Notes: a model not told the origin generated them from the letters alone. Counted from the stretch's first letter, positions 5,833-13,902 are shown. The stretch: 15,507 bases of DNA from DASSUC01 sp035649895 (GCA_035649895.1 DASRIS010000121.1:1-15507); one strand, 5' to 3'. A program made the numbers and translations.

Positions 5833-7395
5833 CTACGCCGGGCGGCCCTGGTCCGGGCTGCTGTGGTCCGGGCGGCTGTGGTCCGGGCTGCTGTGGTCCG
5901 GGCTGCTGTGGTCCGGGCGGGTCGCGACGAGGTCGCGTACCTCGGCGTAGCGGGCGCGCACCTGGGGCGCTGCCGGTGCCTGGTAGCGGCTGGTTCGGGT
6001 GCTCCGCCAGACCGGCGGAGCCGCGGCTGCGGTGTGCACCCAGGCGGCCTGGCGGGCTGCGCCGTCCGCGACGTACTCGCTGGGCTCGGGCACGTCAACC
6101 GGGACGCCGAGGATGCTCGGGGCGATCCGCCGGACCGCCTCGGCGGCCGCGCCCCCGCCGATGAGCAGGATCCGGTCGGGCCGGGCGCCGTGGGCGGTGA
6201 GGGCGTCGAGGCCGTCGGCGAGCCCGCAGAGCATCCCCTCGACGGCGGCCCGCGCGAGGTGGGCGGCGCTCGCGGTGGCGAGCCGCAGGCCGTGCACCGC
6301 CCCGGTCGCGTCGGGCCGGTTCGGCGTGCGCTCGCCCTCCAGGTAGGGCACGACCACCAGGCCGCCGGCGCCCGGCTCGGCGGTCAGCGCCAGCCGGGAC
6401 AGCTCGGTGTGGTCGACGCGGAGCATCGCCGCCGTGGCGTCGAGCACCCGGGCGGCGTTGAGGGTGCACACCAGCGGCAGGAATCGGCCGGTCGCGTCGG
6501 CGAAGCCGGCCACGGTGCCGGTGGCGTCGGCGGCGGGGACCGTGGCGACCGCGGTGACGACTCCCGACGTACCGATGGAGACGACGACGTCTCCGGGGCC
6601 GGCGCCGAGCCCGAGCGCGGCGGCTGCGTTGTCCCCGGTGCCCGGCCCGATCAGGGTCCCGGCCAGGGTCTGGCCCGCCGGCTCGGCGGGCCCGAGCACC
6701 CGGGGCAGCACCGCGTCCCGGCCGAACGCGAGCCGCAGCAGGTCGCGGCGGTAGGCACCGGTGCCGGCGGACCAGTAGCCGGTGCCGCTGGCGTCGCCCC
6801 GGTCGGTGACGAGCGCGTCGAGACCAGGCCCGCCAGCGCCGGGCACACCGGGGCCAGGTCCGCCAGCGCCAGGCGCGTCGGGGCCGGGCACACCGGGGTC
6901 AGGCGCGCCAGCCAGCCGCCAGGTGAGCCAGTCGTGCGGCAGGCAGACCGCGGCGGTATGGGCGGCGTGCTCCGGCTCGTGCTCGGCCAGCCAGCGCAGC
7001 TTGGCCACGGTGAACGAGGCGACCGGCACCAGGCCGACCGCCTCCGCCCAGGCCCGCGCGCCCTGCTCGCCGCCGCCGAGCTCGGCGACCAGGTCGGCGG
7101 CGCAGCCGGCGGAGCGGGTGTCGTTCCACAGTAGAGCCGGCCGCACCACCACACCGGCGTCGTCCAGGCAGACCATGCCGTGCTGCTGGCCGGCGACGGC
7201 CACCGCGGCGACGTCGGCCAGGCCGCCGGCGCCGGCTACGGCCTGGCCGAGGGCCTGCCACCACGCGTCGGGGTGGACCTCGGTGCCGTCGGGGTGGCCG
7301 GCCCGGCCGTGGCGCACCAGCGCGCCGGTGTCCGCGTCACGCACCACGACCTTGCATGACTGGGTGGAGGAGTCCACCCCGGCGACGAGGACCAC
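5833..7395 (-). CDS. xylB: Xylulokinase (FGGY carbohydrate kinase)
   Basis: 520 residues. It phosphorylates D-xylulose with ATP to xylulose 5-phosphate for the pentose phosphate pathway. Visible FGGY features are GVDSSTQSCKVVV (6-18, phosphate loop with D8), AGQQHGMV (68-75, sugar-binding), GDASGTGYW (200-208), PGTGDNAAAALG (251-262, with D255 matching the catalytic Asp233 of the E. coli enzyme), VVSIGTSG (271-278) and the adenosine motif LIGGGAAAEAVRR (411-423). GTG 7395 starts 3 nt after the xylA stop, so the two are one operon. Two oddities: a Gly/Pro/Ala/Asp-rich insertion at about 162-192 between the DWLTWRL helix and the TDRGDASG loop, and a C-terminal tail of PDHSS repeats (493-520). 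Both are low-complexity DNA-repeat expansions and lie outside the catalytic motifs. Confidence 0.95.
   Translation of the reverse strand: MVLVAGVDSSTQSCKVVVRDADTGALVRHGRAGHPDGTEVHPDAWWQALGQAVAGAGGLADVAAVAVAGQQHGMVCLDDAGVVVRPALLWNDTRSAGCAADLVAELGGGEQGARAWAEAVGLVPVASFTVAKLRWLAEHEPEHAAHTAAVCLPHDWLTWRLAGAPDPGVPGPDAPGAGGPGPGVPGAGGPGLDALVTDRGDASGTGYWSAGTGAYRRDLLRLAFGRDAVLPRVLGPAEPAGQTLAGTLIGPGTGDNAAAALGLGAGPGDVVVSIGTSGVVTAVATVPAADATGTVAGFADATGRFLPLVCTLNAARVLDATAAMLRVDHTELSRLALTAEPGAGGLVVVPYLEGERTPNRPDATGAVHGLRLATASAAHLARAAVEGMLCGLADGLDALTAHGARPDRILLIGGGAAAEAVRRIAPSILGVPVDVPEPSEYVADGAARQAAWVHTAAAAPPVWRSTRTSRYQAPAAPQVRARYAEVRDLVATRPDHSSPDHSSPDHSRPDHSSPDQGRPA
5851..5920. repeat. 15-bp tandem repeats encoding the XylB PDHSS tail
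   Basis: Four units of GTCCGGGCTGCTGTG (5851, 5866, 5881, 5896; the second has one change) plus a 10-bp partial at 5911. The period is exactly five codons, so copy-number change keeps the xylB frame. A degenerate unit precedes at 5838-5850. Confidence 0.9.
6820..6912. repeat. In-frame repeat insertion within xylB
   Basis: An 18-bp sequence starting GGGCACACCGGGG occurs at 6841-6858 and 6886-6903, exactly 45 bp (15 codons) apart, with CCGCCAGCGCC also repeated at 6830 and 6860. It encodes PGVPG/PGAGG-type low complexity in XylB residues about 162-192. Confidence 0.75.
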
Positions 7396-7398
7396 CGC

Positions 7399-8586
7399 TT
7401 ACCGGGCGCCGATGGCGTGCTCGACCATGAGCTGGTTGAGCTGCGCGTAGCCGTACCCGCGGGCCCCGGCGGCCGCGACGTCGAACTCCTCGAACGCCGA
7501 GGGGTCGACGAGCAGGTCGGCCAGTGACTCGCCGGCGGCGAGAGTGGGCTGGGACAGCTCGGCGACCCGGCTCGCCGCCAGCGCCTGCTGGACCTCGGGA
7601 TCGGCCCTAAACGCCCGGGTGCGCTCCTTCAGCAGCAGGTAGGTCCGCATGTTCGCAGCCGCGGAGACCCACACGCCGTCGATGTCCTCGGTACGCGCCG
7701 GCTTGTAGTCGAAGTGCCGGGGCCCGTCGTACGCCGGGCCGCCGCCCGGACCGCCGTTCTCCAGCAGGTCGACCAGGCTGAACGCGTCGAGCAGGTCGCC
7801 GTGGCCGAAGACCAGGTCCTGGTCGAACTTTGGGCCGCGCTGGCCGTTGAGGTCGATGTGGAACAGCTTGCCCTGCCACAGCGCCTGCGCGATGCCGTGG
7901 CTGAAGTTGAGCCCGGCCATCTGCTCATGGCCGACCTCCGGGTTGAGCCCGACCATGTCGGCGTGCGCCAGGGTGGAGATGAAGCCCAGGGCGTGGCCGA
8001 TGGTGGGCAGCAGGATGTCGCCGCGGGGCTCGTTGGGCTTGGGCTCCAGCGCGAAGCGCAGCCCGTAGCCCCGCTCGACCACGTACGCGGCGAGCGTGTC
8101 CAGCCCCTCCCGGTAACGGTCGAGCGCGGCCCGCACGTCCTTGCCGGCGGGCGACTCGGCCCCCTCCCGCCCGCCCCAGAACACGTACGTCGACGCGCCG
8201 AGCTCGGCGGCGAGGTCGAGGTTGCGGACGGCCTTGCGCAGCGCGTACCGGCGGATGTCGCGGTCGTTGCTGGTGAACGCCCCGTCCTTGAAGACCGGAT
8301 GGGTGAACAGGTTGGTGGTCGCCATCGGCACCACCAGGCCGGTGGAGTCCAGAGCCTTGCGGAACCGTTCCACGGCCGTCGCGCGGGCGGTGTCGTCGCT
8401 GCCCGATGGGACCAGGTCGTCGTCGTGGAAGGTCACGCCGTACGCGCCGAGGTCGGCGAGCCGGTGCACGGTCTCGACCGGGTCGAGCGGCGGGCGGGTC
8501 GGCTCGCCGAACGGGTCGCGCGCCGGCCAGCCAACGGTCCACAGGCCGAAGCTGAACTTGTCCTCGCGGGTCGGTTGTACGGACAT
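7399..8586 (-). CDS. xylA: Xylose isomerase, Streptomyces type (class I)
   Basis: 395 residues, near-colinear with the 386-388-residue Streptomyces enzymes. It interconverts D-xylose and D-xylulose (and D-glucose/D-fructose) using two divalent metals in a TIM barrel. Catalytic and metal ligands are all at standard positions: H54 and D57 in VTFHDDD, E181 and K183 in LEPKPNEPRGD, E217 and H220 in NPEVGHEQ, D245 in FHIDLNG, D255 and D257 in KFDQDL. The last ligand is D293 in RHFDYKP rather than D287, because of a six-residue Gly/Pro insertion (GGPGGG, about 278-283). ATG 8586 was chosen because MSVQPTREDKFSFGLWTVGW aligns with the family start. It leads the minus-strand cluster; its promoter must lie in 8587-8741. 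Confidence 0.97.
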   Translation of the reverse strand: MSVQPTREDKFSFGLWTVGWPARDPFGEPTRPPLDPVETVHRLADLGAYGVTFHDDDLVPSGSDDTARATAVERFRKALDSTGLVVPMATTNLFTHPVFKDGAFTSNDRDIRRYALRKAVRNLDLAAELGASTYVFWGGREGAESPAGKDVRAALDRYREGLDTLAAYVVERGYGLRFALEPKPNEPRGDILLPTIGHALGFISTLAHADMVGLNPEVGHEQMAGLNFSHGIAQALWQGKLFHIDLNGQRGPKFDQDLVFGHGDLLDAFSLVDLLENGGPGGGPAYDGPRHFDYKPARTEDIDGVWVSAAANMRTYLLLKERTRAFRADPEVQQALAASRVAELSQPTLAAGESLADLLVDPSAFEEFDVAAAGARGYGYAQLNQLMVEHAIGAR

Positions 8587-8624
8587 ACGCCCATCCTGCC
8601 AGCCGGACCGTGCCAGACTCGCAC

Positions 8625-8731
8625 CCGTCGAACGGAGGCCCAGCCGGGCGGAGGCCCGTCGGGCGGGGCCCGTCTGGCGGAGGCCCGGGCGGGCGGAGAC
8701 CCGTCGAGCGGAGACCCTGATCGGGCGGAAG
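8625..8731. repeat. Seven degenerate 14-16-bp tandem units between xylA and the TIGR03084 gene
   Basis: Units begin at 8625, 8640, 8656, 8670, 8685, 8701 and 8716 and follow the form CCGTCGAGCGGAGAC, with lengths 14, 15 or 16 bp and a conserved GGCGGAG/GCGGAGAC end. The array fills most of the 155-bp gap between divergent starts and overlaps the upstream regions of both genes. The last unit contributes the GGAAG before GTG 8742. Confidence 0.75.
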
Positions 8732-8741
8732 GGCGTGGCTG

Positions 8742-9512
8742 GTGAGCGCGGAGATATTCGATGACCTCGTCGCGGAGCAGGAGCGGCTGGAGGAGATCCT
8801 GGCCGCCCTGCCCGCCGCCGCGTGGCACCGGCCGGCGGCGGTCGACGGCTGGTCGGTCCGCGACGTGGTGCTGCACCTGGCGCAGACCGAGGAGGCCGTG
8901 GTGCTGACGGCGACCGGCGGGGACGGCTCGGGTGCCAGCGTTGCGAACCCGGGCCCTGGCTTCGCCGTCGGGCGCGCGCCGGCCGGCACGATCGACGCGG
9001 TCATGGACCGCATGGTGCGCGCCGACGGTAGCGAACCAGGCGAGGTCTTTGCCCGCTGGAGAGCGGCGCGGCGGGCGGCCGTGGCGGCGCTGTGCGCGGC
9101 CGATCCCGCCACGCCGCTCGCCTGGGCGCAGACCCCGCTCAAGCCCGCCACCCTGGCCACTACCCGCCTGGCCGAGCACTGGGCACACGGGCTGGACATC
9201 ACCGGCCCGCTCGGCGTGGCGTTCCCAGACACCGGCCGGCTGCGCCACATCGCCTGGCTCGGCCACAGCACGCTGCCGTACGCGTTCACCCTCGCCGGTC
9301 TGTCGCCGCAGGCGGTGTACTGCGAGCTGACCGCACCGGACGGCGCCACCTGGCGCTACGGGCCGCCGGAGGCGGAGTCGACGGTCACCGGCCCGGCAGG
9401 CGACTTCTGCCGGGTCGGCGCGCGGCGGCTCCGACCCGAGCGGTCAGGGCTTGTCGCGCGTGGCCCGCATGCCGGGACGGCGCTACAGGTTCTGCGGAAC
9501 TACGCGGCCTGA
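8742..9512 (+). CDS. TIGR03084-family DinB-like metal-binding protein
   Basis: 256 residues resembling the TIGR03084 family, related to the mycothiol-dependent maleylpyruvate isomerase N-terminal/DinB fold. Seen are the four-helix start (FDDLVAEQERLEEILAALP), WSVRDVVLHLAQTEE with H45, and RLAEHWAHGLDITGPLG with H146 and H149; these three histidines match the usual DinB-type metal triad. The C-terminal ~100 residues (RHIAWLGHSTLPYAF through DFCRVGARRL) form the second domain common to the family. Members are cytosolic; some act as thiol transferases or isomerases, most are uncharacterised. GTG 8742 follows GGAAGGG. Its neighbour xylA is divergent, with no evident functional link. Confidence 0.85.
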   Translation: MSAEIFDDLVAEQERLEEILAALPAAAWHRPAAVDGWSVRDVVLHLAQTEEAVVLTATGGDGSGASVANPGPGFAVGRAPAGTIDAVMDRMVRADGSEPGEVFARWRAARRAAVAALCAADPATPLAWAQTPLKPATLATTRLAEHWAHGLDITGPLGVAFPDTGRLRHIAWLGHSTLPYAFTLAGLSPQAVYCELTAPDGATWRYGPPEAESTVTGPAGDFCRVGARRLRPERSGLVARGPHAGTALQVLRNYAA

Positions 9513-9537
9513 CAGCGCCTGCCCGGCAGCTCAGGCG

Positions 9538-9569
9538 GTCGCGGAGGACCCGTGGGGGTCCCCCGCGAC
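9538..9569 (+). terminator. Long hairpin terminator after the TIGR03084 gene
   Basis: GTCGCGG (9538-9544) pairs with CCGCGAC (9563-9569) and GGACCC (9546-9551) with GGGTCC (9556-9561), one A/C mismatch between and a 4-nt loop. It is 25 nt after the stop. Confidence 0.8.
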
Positions 9570-9608
9570 GCTCGCTGCACCGATCTGGAGCGCTCCCCTG
9601 GCTGGCCA

Positions 9609-9664
9609 GGCGCTACACGTCACAGAGGCGCAACACATCACCGAGGGCGCTACACGCCACCGGA
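9609..9664. repeat. Three imperfect 18-19-bp tandem units overlapping the 3' end of the secreted-protein gene
   Basis: Units 9609-9626, 9627-9645 and 9646-9664 share the form GGCGCTACACGCCACCGGA. The stop codon of the minus-strand gene (9652-9650) lies in the third unit, so the repeat lies mostly in its 3' untranslated region. Confidence 0.65.
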
Positions 9665-10348
9665 GGCGAAGAGCGGCGCGCTGTATACCCACGGCATGGT
9701 GACCCAGTTGCCAGTGGACTGGGACAGGAACCGACCCGAACCCTGGAGCCGGTAGAAGCCGGTGCCGCACTTGCCGCCGTTGCCGTACTGCAGCTTGGTG
9801 GAGAAGGCGGAGACGTCAGGGTTGGAGGTCTTCCAGCCGGTGTCGCTGCAGGCGTTGAACGGTCCGCTGCTGTACGGCGAGTAGCCCACGATGATCCGGG
9901 CGCCGAGCGTCCGGTAGATCGGGCTCCCGCTCGGTCCGTGCAGCGTGAAGGCCACAACGGAGTCGAGGTTGTCGTTGGTCGGGTTGCCGTCGAGGTCGAT
10001 GATCCCGATGCCGATGTCGACCAGCCCCTGGTAGACCTCCTCCTGGACGAACTTCTTCCAGTTCTCCGAGAAAGCCTTGGCGTCCTCCTCGCCGTTGCGG
10101 ATGTCCGCGATCCGCCACCAGTAGCCGAAGTACGGGCCCTTCTCGCACTCCCAGACGATGTAGTCACTGGAGTCGATCGAGACGTACTCGATGTAGATGT
10201 CGCCGACCTCGCCGTCGCTGTTGCACGCGATGAACGGCGGGATCGCGTGCGCGGGACGCGCGGCGTCGGGCGCCACGACGCTTCCCAGGACGAGCGCCAG
10301 AACGAACAGGCTCGCCAGGACGTATCTTCGAAGTTTCGGTGACCGCAT
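9650..10348 (-). CDS. Secreted protein of unknown function with four cysteines
   Basis: 232 residues; I do not recognise the family. The N-terminus is a clear Sec signal peptide: RSPKLRRYV, then ASLFVLALVLGSVVA, with likely cleavage after RPAHA (about residue 35). The mature part has four cysteines (in IACNSDG, WECEKGP, NACSDTG and GKCGTG), suggesting two disulfides, and is rich in aromatic and acidic residues (YFGYWWRIAD, NWKKFVQEE, GIGIIDLDGNP). The C-terminus contains YRLQGSGRFLSQ and STGNWVTMPW. ATG 10348 follows AGGGAGG with about 7-nt spacing; the frame upstream to 10408 lacks signal-peptide logic. Codon use looks native. It is divergent from the SARP-type regulator with 176 bp between starts, which could make it a target. 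Confidence 0.85.
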   Translation of the reverse strand: MRSPKLRRYVLASLFVLALVLGSVVAPDAARPAHAIPPFIACNSDGEVGDIYIEYVSIDSSDYIVWECEKGPYFGYWWRIADIRNGEEDAKAFSENWKKFVQEEVYQGLVDIGIGIIDLDGNPTNDNLDSVVAFTLHGPSGSPIYRTLGARIIVGYSPYSSGPFNACSDTGWKTSNPDVSAFSTKLQYGNGGKCGTGFYRLQGSGRFLSQSTGNWVTMPWVYSAPLFASGGV

Positions 10349-10524
10349 TTCGGGCCTCCCTGTCCTCGGCTCGACGGGCTGGGCCGCGACCGCGACCACC
10401 CGTACCACGCTGTGCGGCGGCCACCTGCCGGCCCGGGTCGAGCGTCGCAGGATGCGGTGATCCGGAACCCTGTGAGATTCTTGTGGCTCGATGGATCAAG
10501 CGAGCGGACGGCGGGGGGCCTCGG

Positions 10525-13353
10525 GTGTCTGCGACGGTGGAGTTCCGGCTGCTCGGCCCCGTCGAGGTATGGGCCGGGGGGCGGCGGGTCGACACCGGGC
10601 AGCCGCGGCAGCGCAGCGTGCTGGCGGCCCTGCTGGTGGACGCGGGCCGCCTGGTGACCTGGGAGAGCCTGATCGACCGGGTGTGGGGCGAGGCGCCGCC
10701 GGCCGGTGCCCGCCATGCGCTCTACTCGCATGTGGCCCGGGTCCGGCGGCTGCTCGCCGCGGCGGCCGGGCCCGGCGAGGCCCCGCCGCGGCTGGTCCGC
10801 CAGCCTGGCGGCTACCTCCTGGACGTCGACCCGGACCGGGTCGACCTGCACCGGTTCCGGCGCCTGGTCGACCAGGCGCGCGCCCGCAACGCCAACGGCG
10901 AGCGGGTACTGCTGCTGCGCGAGGCCGTCGAGCTGTGGCGCGGCGAGCCGCTGGCCGGGCTCCCCGGCCGCTGGCCGGCCCGGCTGCGGGAGGGATGGCG
11001 GCAGCGCCGGCTGGAGGCGGTGCTGGCGTGGGCGCTCGCCGAGCTCGATGAGGGCAACGCTGCCGCGGTCATCGCACCGCTGACCGAGCTCCTGGACGAC
11101 TACCCGCTGGTGGAGCCGGTGTCCGCGACGCTCATCCAGGCGCTGCACCGGACCGGGCGCGGCGCCCAGGCCCTGGCGTGCTACGAGGCCGCCCGCCAGG
11201 GCTTGCGGGACGAGCTCGGGGTGGCGCCCGGTGGCGAGCTACGCGACGCGTACCAGCTGGTTCTGGGCAGCGGGCCGGCACGGCCGGCGGCGCCCGGCGC
11301 CGCGCCGGCGCCGCTGACGCCTGCGCAGCTGCCGCTGGACCTGCACGGCTTCGTCGGCCGCCGGGCCGAGCTGGCGATGCTGGACGTGATGCTGGCGGCG
11401 GCGACGGAACAGCCGACGGCGGTGGTCGTCGCGGCGGTCTGGGGCCCGGCGGGAGTCGGCAAGACCACGCTGGCTGTGCACTGGGCGCACCGGGTCGCCG
11501 ACCGGTTCCCGGACGGGCAGCTCTACGTGGACCTGCGCGGTTTCGACCCGCCCGGCCCGGCGCTGACCGCCGCCGAGGCGGTAAGGGGCTTCCTGGACGG
11601 GCTCGGGGTGGCGCCCCGGCGCGTCCCGGCGAGCCTGGACGCCCAGGTGGCGCTCTACCGAAGCCTGCTGGCCGGCCGGCGGGTCCTGATCGTGCTCGAC
11701 AACGCCCGCGACGCCGGCCAGGTACGCCCGCTACTGCCCGGCTCACCCGGCTGCCTGGCCGTGGTCACCAGCCGCAACCAGCTGCCCAGCCTGGTCGCGA
11801 TGGCCGGCGCCCGGCCCTTGACCCTGGGCCTGCTGCCCGCCGCGGACGCCCAGGAGCTGCTGGCCCGCCGGCTGGGCGCGCACCGGGTGGCGGCCGAGCC
11901 GCAGGCGGTGGGCGAGATCCTCAGCCGGTGCGCGCGGCTCCCGCTGGCCCTCGCCACCGTCGCCGCCCGGGCCGCCACCCATCCGGACTTCCCGCTCGAC
12001 GCGCTCGCGGGCGAGCTGAGGAGGTCCTGCGCCGGCCTGGACGCGTTCACCGGGGATGACCCGGCCACCGACGTCCGGGCCGTGTTCTCCTGGTCCTACC
12101 GGCAGCTGCAGGCACCGGCGGCACGGTTGTTCCGGCTGCTGGCGGTGCATCCCGGCCCGGACATATCCGCACCGGCCGCGGCGAGCCTGGCCGGCACACC
12201 GGCACCGGCGGCCGGCCCGCTGCTCACCGAGCTGACCCGCGCCCACCTGGTCACCGAGCACGCCCTCGGCCGGTACGCCTGCCACGACCTGCTACGCGCG
12301 TACGCCGGCGAGCTTGCGCAGGAGTGCGACAGCGACGCCGACCGGCGCGCGGCGACCGGCCGGGTGCTCGACCACTACCTGCACACCGCCCGCGCCGCGG
12401 TGTGCCTGCTCGAGCCCCACCGGGACCAGGCGCCGGTGGCCCCGGCGCGCGCCGGGGTGGTCCCGGAACGCCTCGCCGACCCCGCCAGCGCGCTGGCCTG
12501 GTTCGCCGCCGAGCACCCAGTCCTGCTGGCCGCCGTCCGGCAGGCCGCCAGCTGCGGGTTCGACACCCACGCCTGGCAGCTGGCGGGCACCATGGCCGAC
12601 TTCTTCCAGCGGCGCGGGGACTGGGCCGGCTGGGCCGTGACCCAGCGGACCGCCCTGGCCGCGGCGCGCCGCCTCGCCGACCCGGCCAAGGAGGCCGAGG
12701 CCCATCGCGGCCTCTCCGGCGCCTACTACCAGCTGGGCCGCCTCGACGAGGCGCACATCCACCTACGGCACGCGGTCGAGCTGCACCAGCGGCTCAGCGA
12801 CCCCGCCAGCCAGGCCCGGATCATGCTCAACCTCGCCTGGCTCAACGAGCGGCAGGGGCGCCTGGCCGACGCGGTGGGCAACGCCGGGCAGGCCCTCGAC
12901 CTCTACCGGGCCGCTGGTCACCGGCGCGGGGAGGCGGCCGCCCTCAACGCGCTGGCCTGGTGCCATGTGCAGCTCGGCAACCATGGGGAGGCGCTCGCCT
13001 GTGGCGGGGCGTCGCTCACCCTGCTGCGCGAGCTCGACGACCGGCACGGGCAGGCCGCCGCCCTGGACAGCCTCGGCTACATCAACCACCACCTGGGCCG
13101 GCACGAGCAGGCTGCCGCCGGCTACCGGCAGGCACTGGAGCTGTTCCAGCAGGTCGGCGACGGCTACAACGAGGCGACCACGCTGCGCCGGCTCGCCGAG
13201 ACCCAGCGCGACGCCGGTGACCTCGCCGCCGCCGGCCAGACCTGGCGCCGTGCTGTGGCCATCCTCGACGGGCTGGGACACGCCGACGCCGACCTGGTCC
13301 GTGCCGCGCTGCGCCGGCTCGACGCCGCGCAGCCGGTACGGGCGTCCCGCTGA
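10525..13353 (+). CDS. AfsR/SARP-type regulator: wHTH-BTAD-NB-ARC-TPR
   Basis: 942 residues, a full-length AfsR-like regulator. An OmpR-type winged helix (FRLLGPVEVWAGGRRV at 7-22, SLIDRVWGEAPP at 48-59, VRQPGGYLLD at 91-100) is followed by the bacterial transcriptional activation domain (about 101-248). The NB-ARC ATPase shows the P-loop GPAGVGKTT (307-315), Walker B RVLIVLDN (386-393), TSRNQL (415-420), RLPLAL (471-476) and an MHD-like CHDLL (586-590). TPR-like helical repeats fill about 722-920. Such proteins are cytosolic, ATP-controlled activators of secondary metabolism or stress genes that bind direct heptamer repeats near promoters. GTG 10525 was chosen because homology begins there, after GCGGGGGG; an upstream frame extension looks non-coding. 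It ends convergently with the DUF3224 gene. No biosynthetic cluster is visible here. Confidence 0.93.
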   Translation: MSATVEFRLLGPVEVWAGGRRVDTGQPRQRSVLAALLVDAGRLVTWESLIDRVWGEAPPAGARHALYSHVARVRRLLAAAAGPGEAPPRLVRQPGGYLLDVDPDRVDLHRFRRLVDQARARNANGERVLLLREAVELWRGEPLAGLPGRWPARLREGWRQRRLEAVLAWALAELDEGNAAAVIAPLTELLDDYPLVEPVSATLIQALHRTGRGAQALACYEAARQGLRDELGVAPGGELRDAYQLVLGSGPARPAAPGAAPAPLTPAQLPLDLHGFVGRRAELAMLDVMLAAATEQPTAVVVAAVWGPAGVGKTTLAVHWAHRVADRFPDGQLYVDLRGFDPPGPALTAAEAVRGFLDGLGVAPRRVPASLDAQVALYRSLLAGRRVLIVLDNARDAGQVRPLLPGSPGCLAVVTSRNQLPSLVAMAGARPLTLGLLPAADAQELLARRLGAHRVAAEPQAVGEILSRCARLPLALATVAARAATHPDFPLDALAGELRRSCAGLDAFTGDDPATDVRAVFSWSYRQLQAPAARLFRLLAVHPGPDISAPAAASLAGTPAPAAGPLLTELTRAHLVTEHALGRYACHDLLRAYAGELAQECDSDADRRAATGRVLDHYLHTARAAVCLLEPHRDQAPVAPARAGVVPERLADPASALAWFAAEHPVLLAAVRQAASCGFDTHAWQLAGTMADFFQRRGDWAGWAVTQRTALAAARRLADPAKEAEAHRGLSGAYYQLGRLDEAHIHLRHAVELHQRLSDPASQARIMLNLAWLNERQGRLADAVGNAGQALDLYRAAGHRRGEAAALNALAWCHVQLGNHGEALACGGASLTLLRELDDRHGQAAALDSLGYINHHLGRHEQAAAGYRQALELFQQVGDGYNEATTLRRLAETQRDAGDLAAAGQTWRRAVAILDGLGHADADLVRAALRRLDAAQPVRASR

Positions 13354-13362
13354 GACGGCAAT

Positions 13363-13379
13363 CCGGCCGCCCCGGCCGG
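13363..13379. terminator. Hairpin between convergent SARP regulator and DUF3224 gene
   Basis: CCGGCC (13363-13368), GCCCC loop, GGCCGG (13374-13379) lies 9 bp from each of the two stop codons and could serve both strands. Confidence 0.55.
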
Positions 13380-13387
13380 CCCGAGTC

Positions 13388-13783
13388 CTACTCGATGTCG
13401 TACTCGAGGACGAACGAGGGCTTGGCACCCATCGGCGCCTCGAACTCGCCCTCTCCGCGTACGCCGGCGAGGTCACCGGTGCCCGACCCGTCCACGACCA
13501 CCCACAGGCCCTTGGCCCGCTTGCCGTCGAAGTCACCGACGGTCTCGAGGACGAACGAGCCGCGCTGGCCGTCGAGCGAGCCGTTGACGTACTGCATCCC
13601 TACGAACCGGGCCGTGCCGTCCTCGCCATAGCACATGAGCCACTCGACGCCGCCCTCGCCGTCAAGCCCGCCGCTGAACCGCTGCCTGACGCTGGCCCGG
13701 GTGAGCTTGCGCCCCCCGTCCAGATCCTGGTATGTGGCCTCGTCCCAGGAAGCGATCTCGAACTCGCCGTGCACCGTGGCCAT
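13388..13783 (-). CDS. DUF3224 domain protein
   Basis: 131 residues with the DUF3224 pattern: HGEFEIASWDEATY near the N-terminus, KLTRASVRQRFSGGLDGEG, then LMCYGEDGTARFVGMQYVNG, LDGQRGSFVLE, VVDGSGTGDLAGVRGEGEF and a final SFVLEYDIE. The family is a small lipocalin/allene-oxide-cyclase-like beta barrel, cytosolic, of unknown function. ATG 13783 is chosen over in-frame upstream starts because GGGAGG sits 6 nt before it. It lies 119 bp beyond the stop of the RsbA-like gene, with hairpins between, so it probably has its own promoter. Confidence 0.9.
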   Translation of the reverse strand: MATVHGEFEIASWDEATYQDLDGGRKLTRASVRQRFSGGLDGEGGVEWLMCYGEDGTARFVGMQYVNGSLDGQRGSFVLETVGDFDGKRAKGLWVVVDGSGTGDLAGVRGEGEFEAPMGAKPSFVLEYDIE

Positions 13784-13825
13784 GACAGCCTCCCTCATAC
13801 TCGACACCCATCGGGGTGCCCCGGC

Positions 13826-13847
13826 GTCCGGACCGGAAAACCCGGAC
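13826..13847 (-). promoter_or_regulatory. Second hairpin in the leader of the DUF3224 gene
   Basis: GTCCGG (13826-13831) pairs with CCGGAC (13842-13847) with a 10-nt loop containing AAAA (TTTT on the minus strand). It lies between the RsbA-like stop and the DUF3224 start; a smaller CACCC/GGGTG stem (13805-13818) lies closer to the start. They may be backup terminator or leader structures. Confidence 0.35.
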
Positions 13848-13870
13848 CAGCCGGCGGCGGGAGAGATGGC

Positions 13871-13897
13871 GGGCGCCCGGCGGCCCCCGTGGCGCCC
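13871..13897 (-). terminator. Hairpin terminator after the RsbA-like operon
   Basis: GGGCGCC (13871-13877) pairs perfectly with GGCGCCC (13891-13897) around a 13-nt GC-rich loop, 5 bp after the minus-strand stop at 13903. Confidence 0.5.
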
Positions 13898-13902
13898 CAG
13901 GG

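Noticed and set aside
5026..7134. 702-residue plus-strand ORF antisense to the ZIP and xylB genes
   Set aside because: Low-complexity Ala/Ser/Gly/Arg composition typical of antisense frames in high-GC DNA; both minus-strand genes are clearly real.
7925..9349. 474-residue minus-strand ORF spanning the xylA start and the TIGR03084 gene
   Set aside because: It crosses two well-supported genes and their divergent promoter region; shadow frame.
9613..11148. 511-residue minus-strand ORF spanning the secreted-protein gene and the SARP start
   Set aside because: Out of frame with the signal-peptide gene and antisense to the conserved SARP winged helix.
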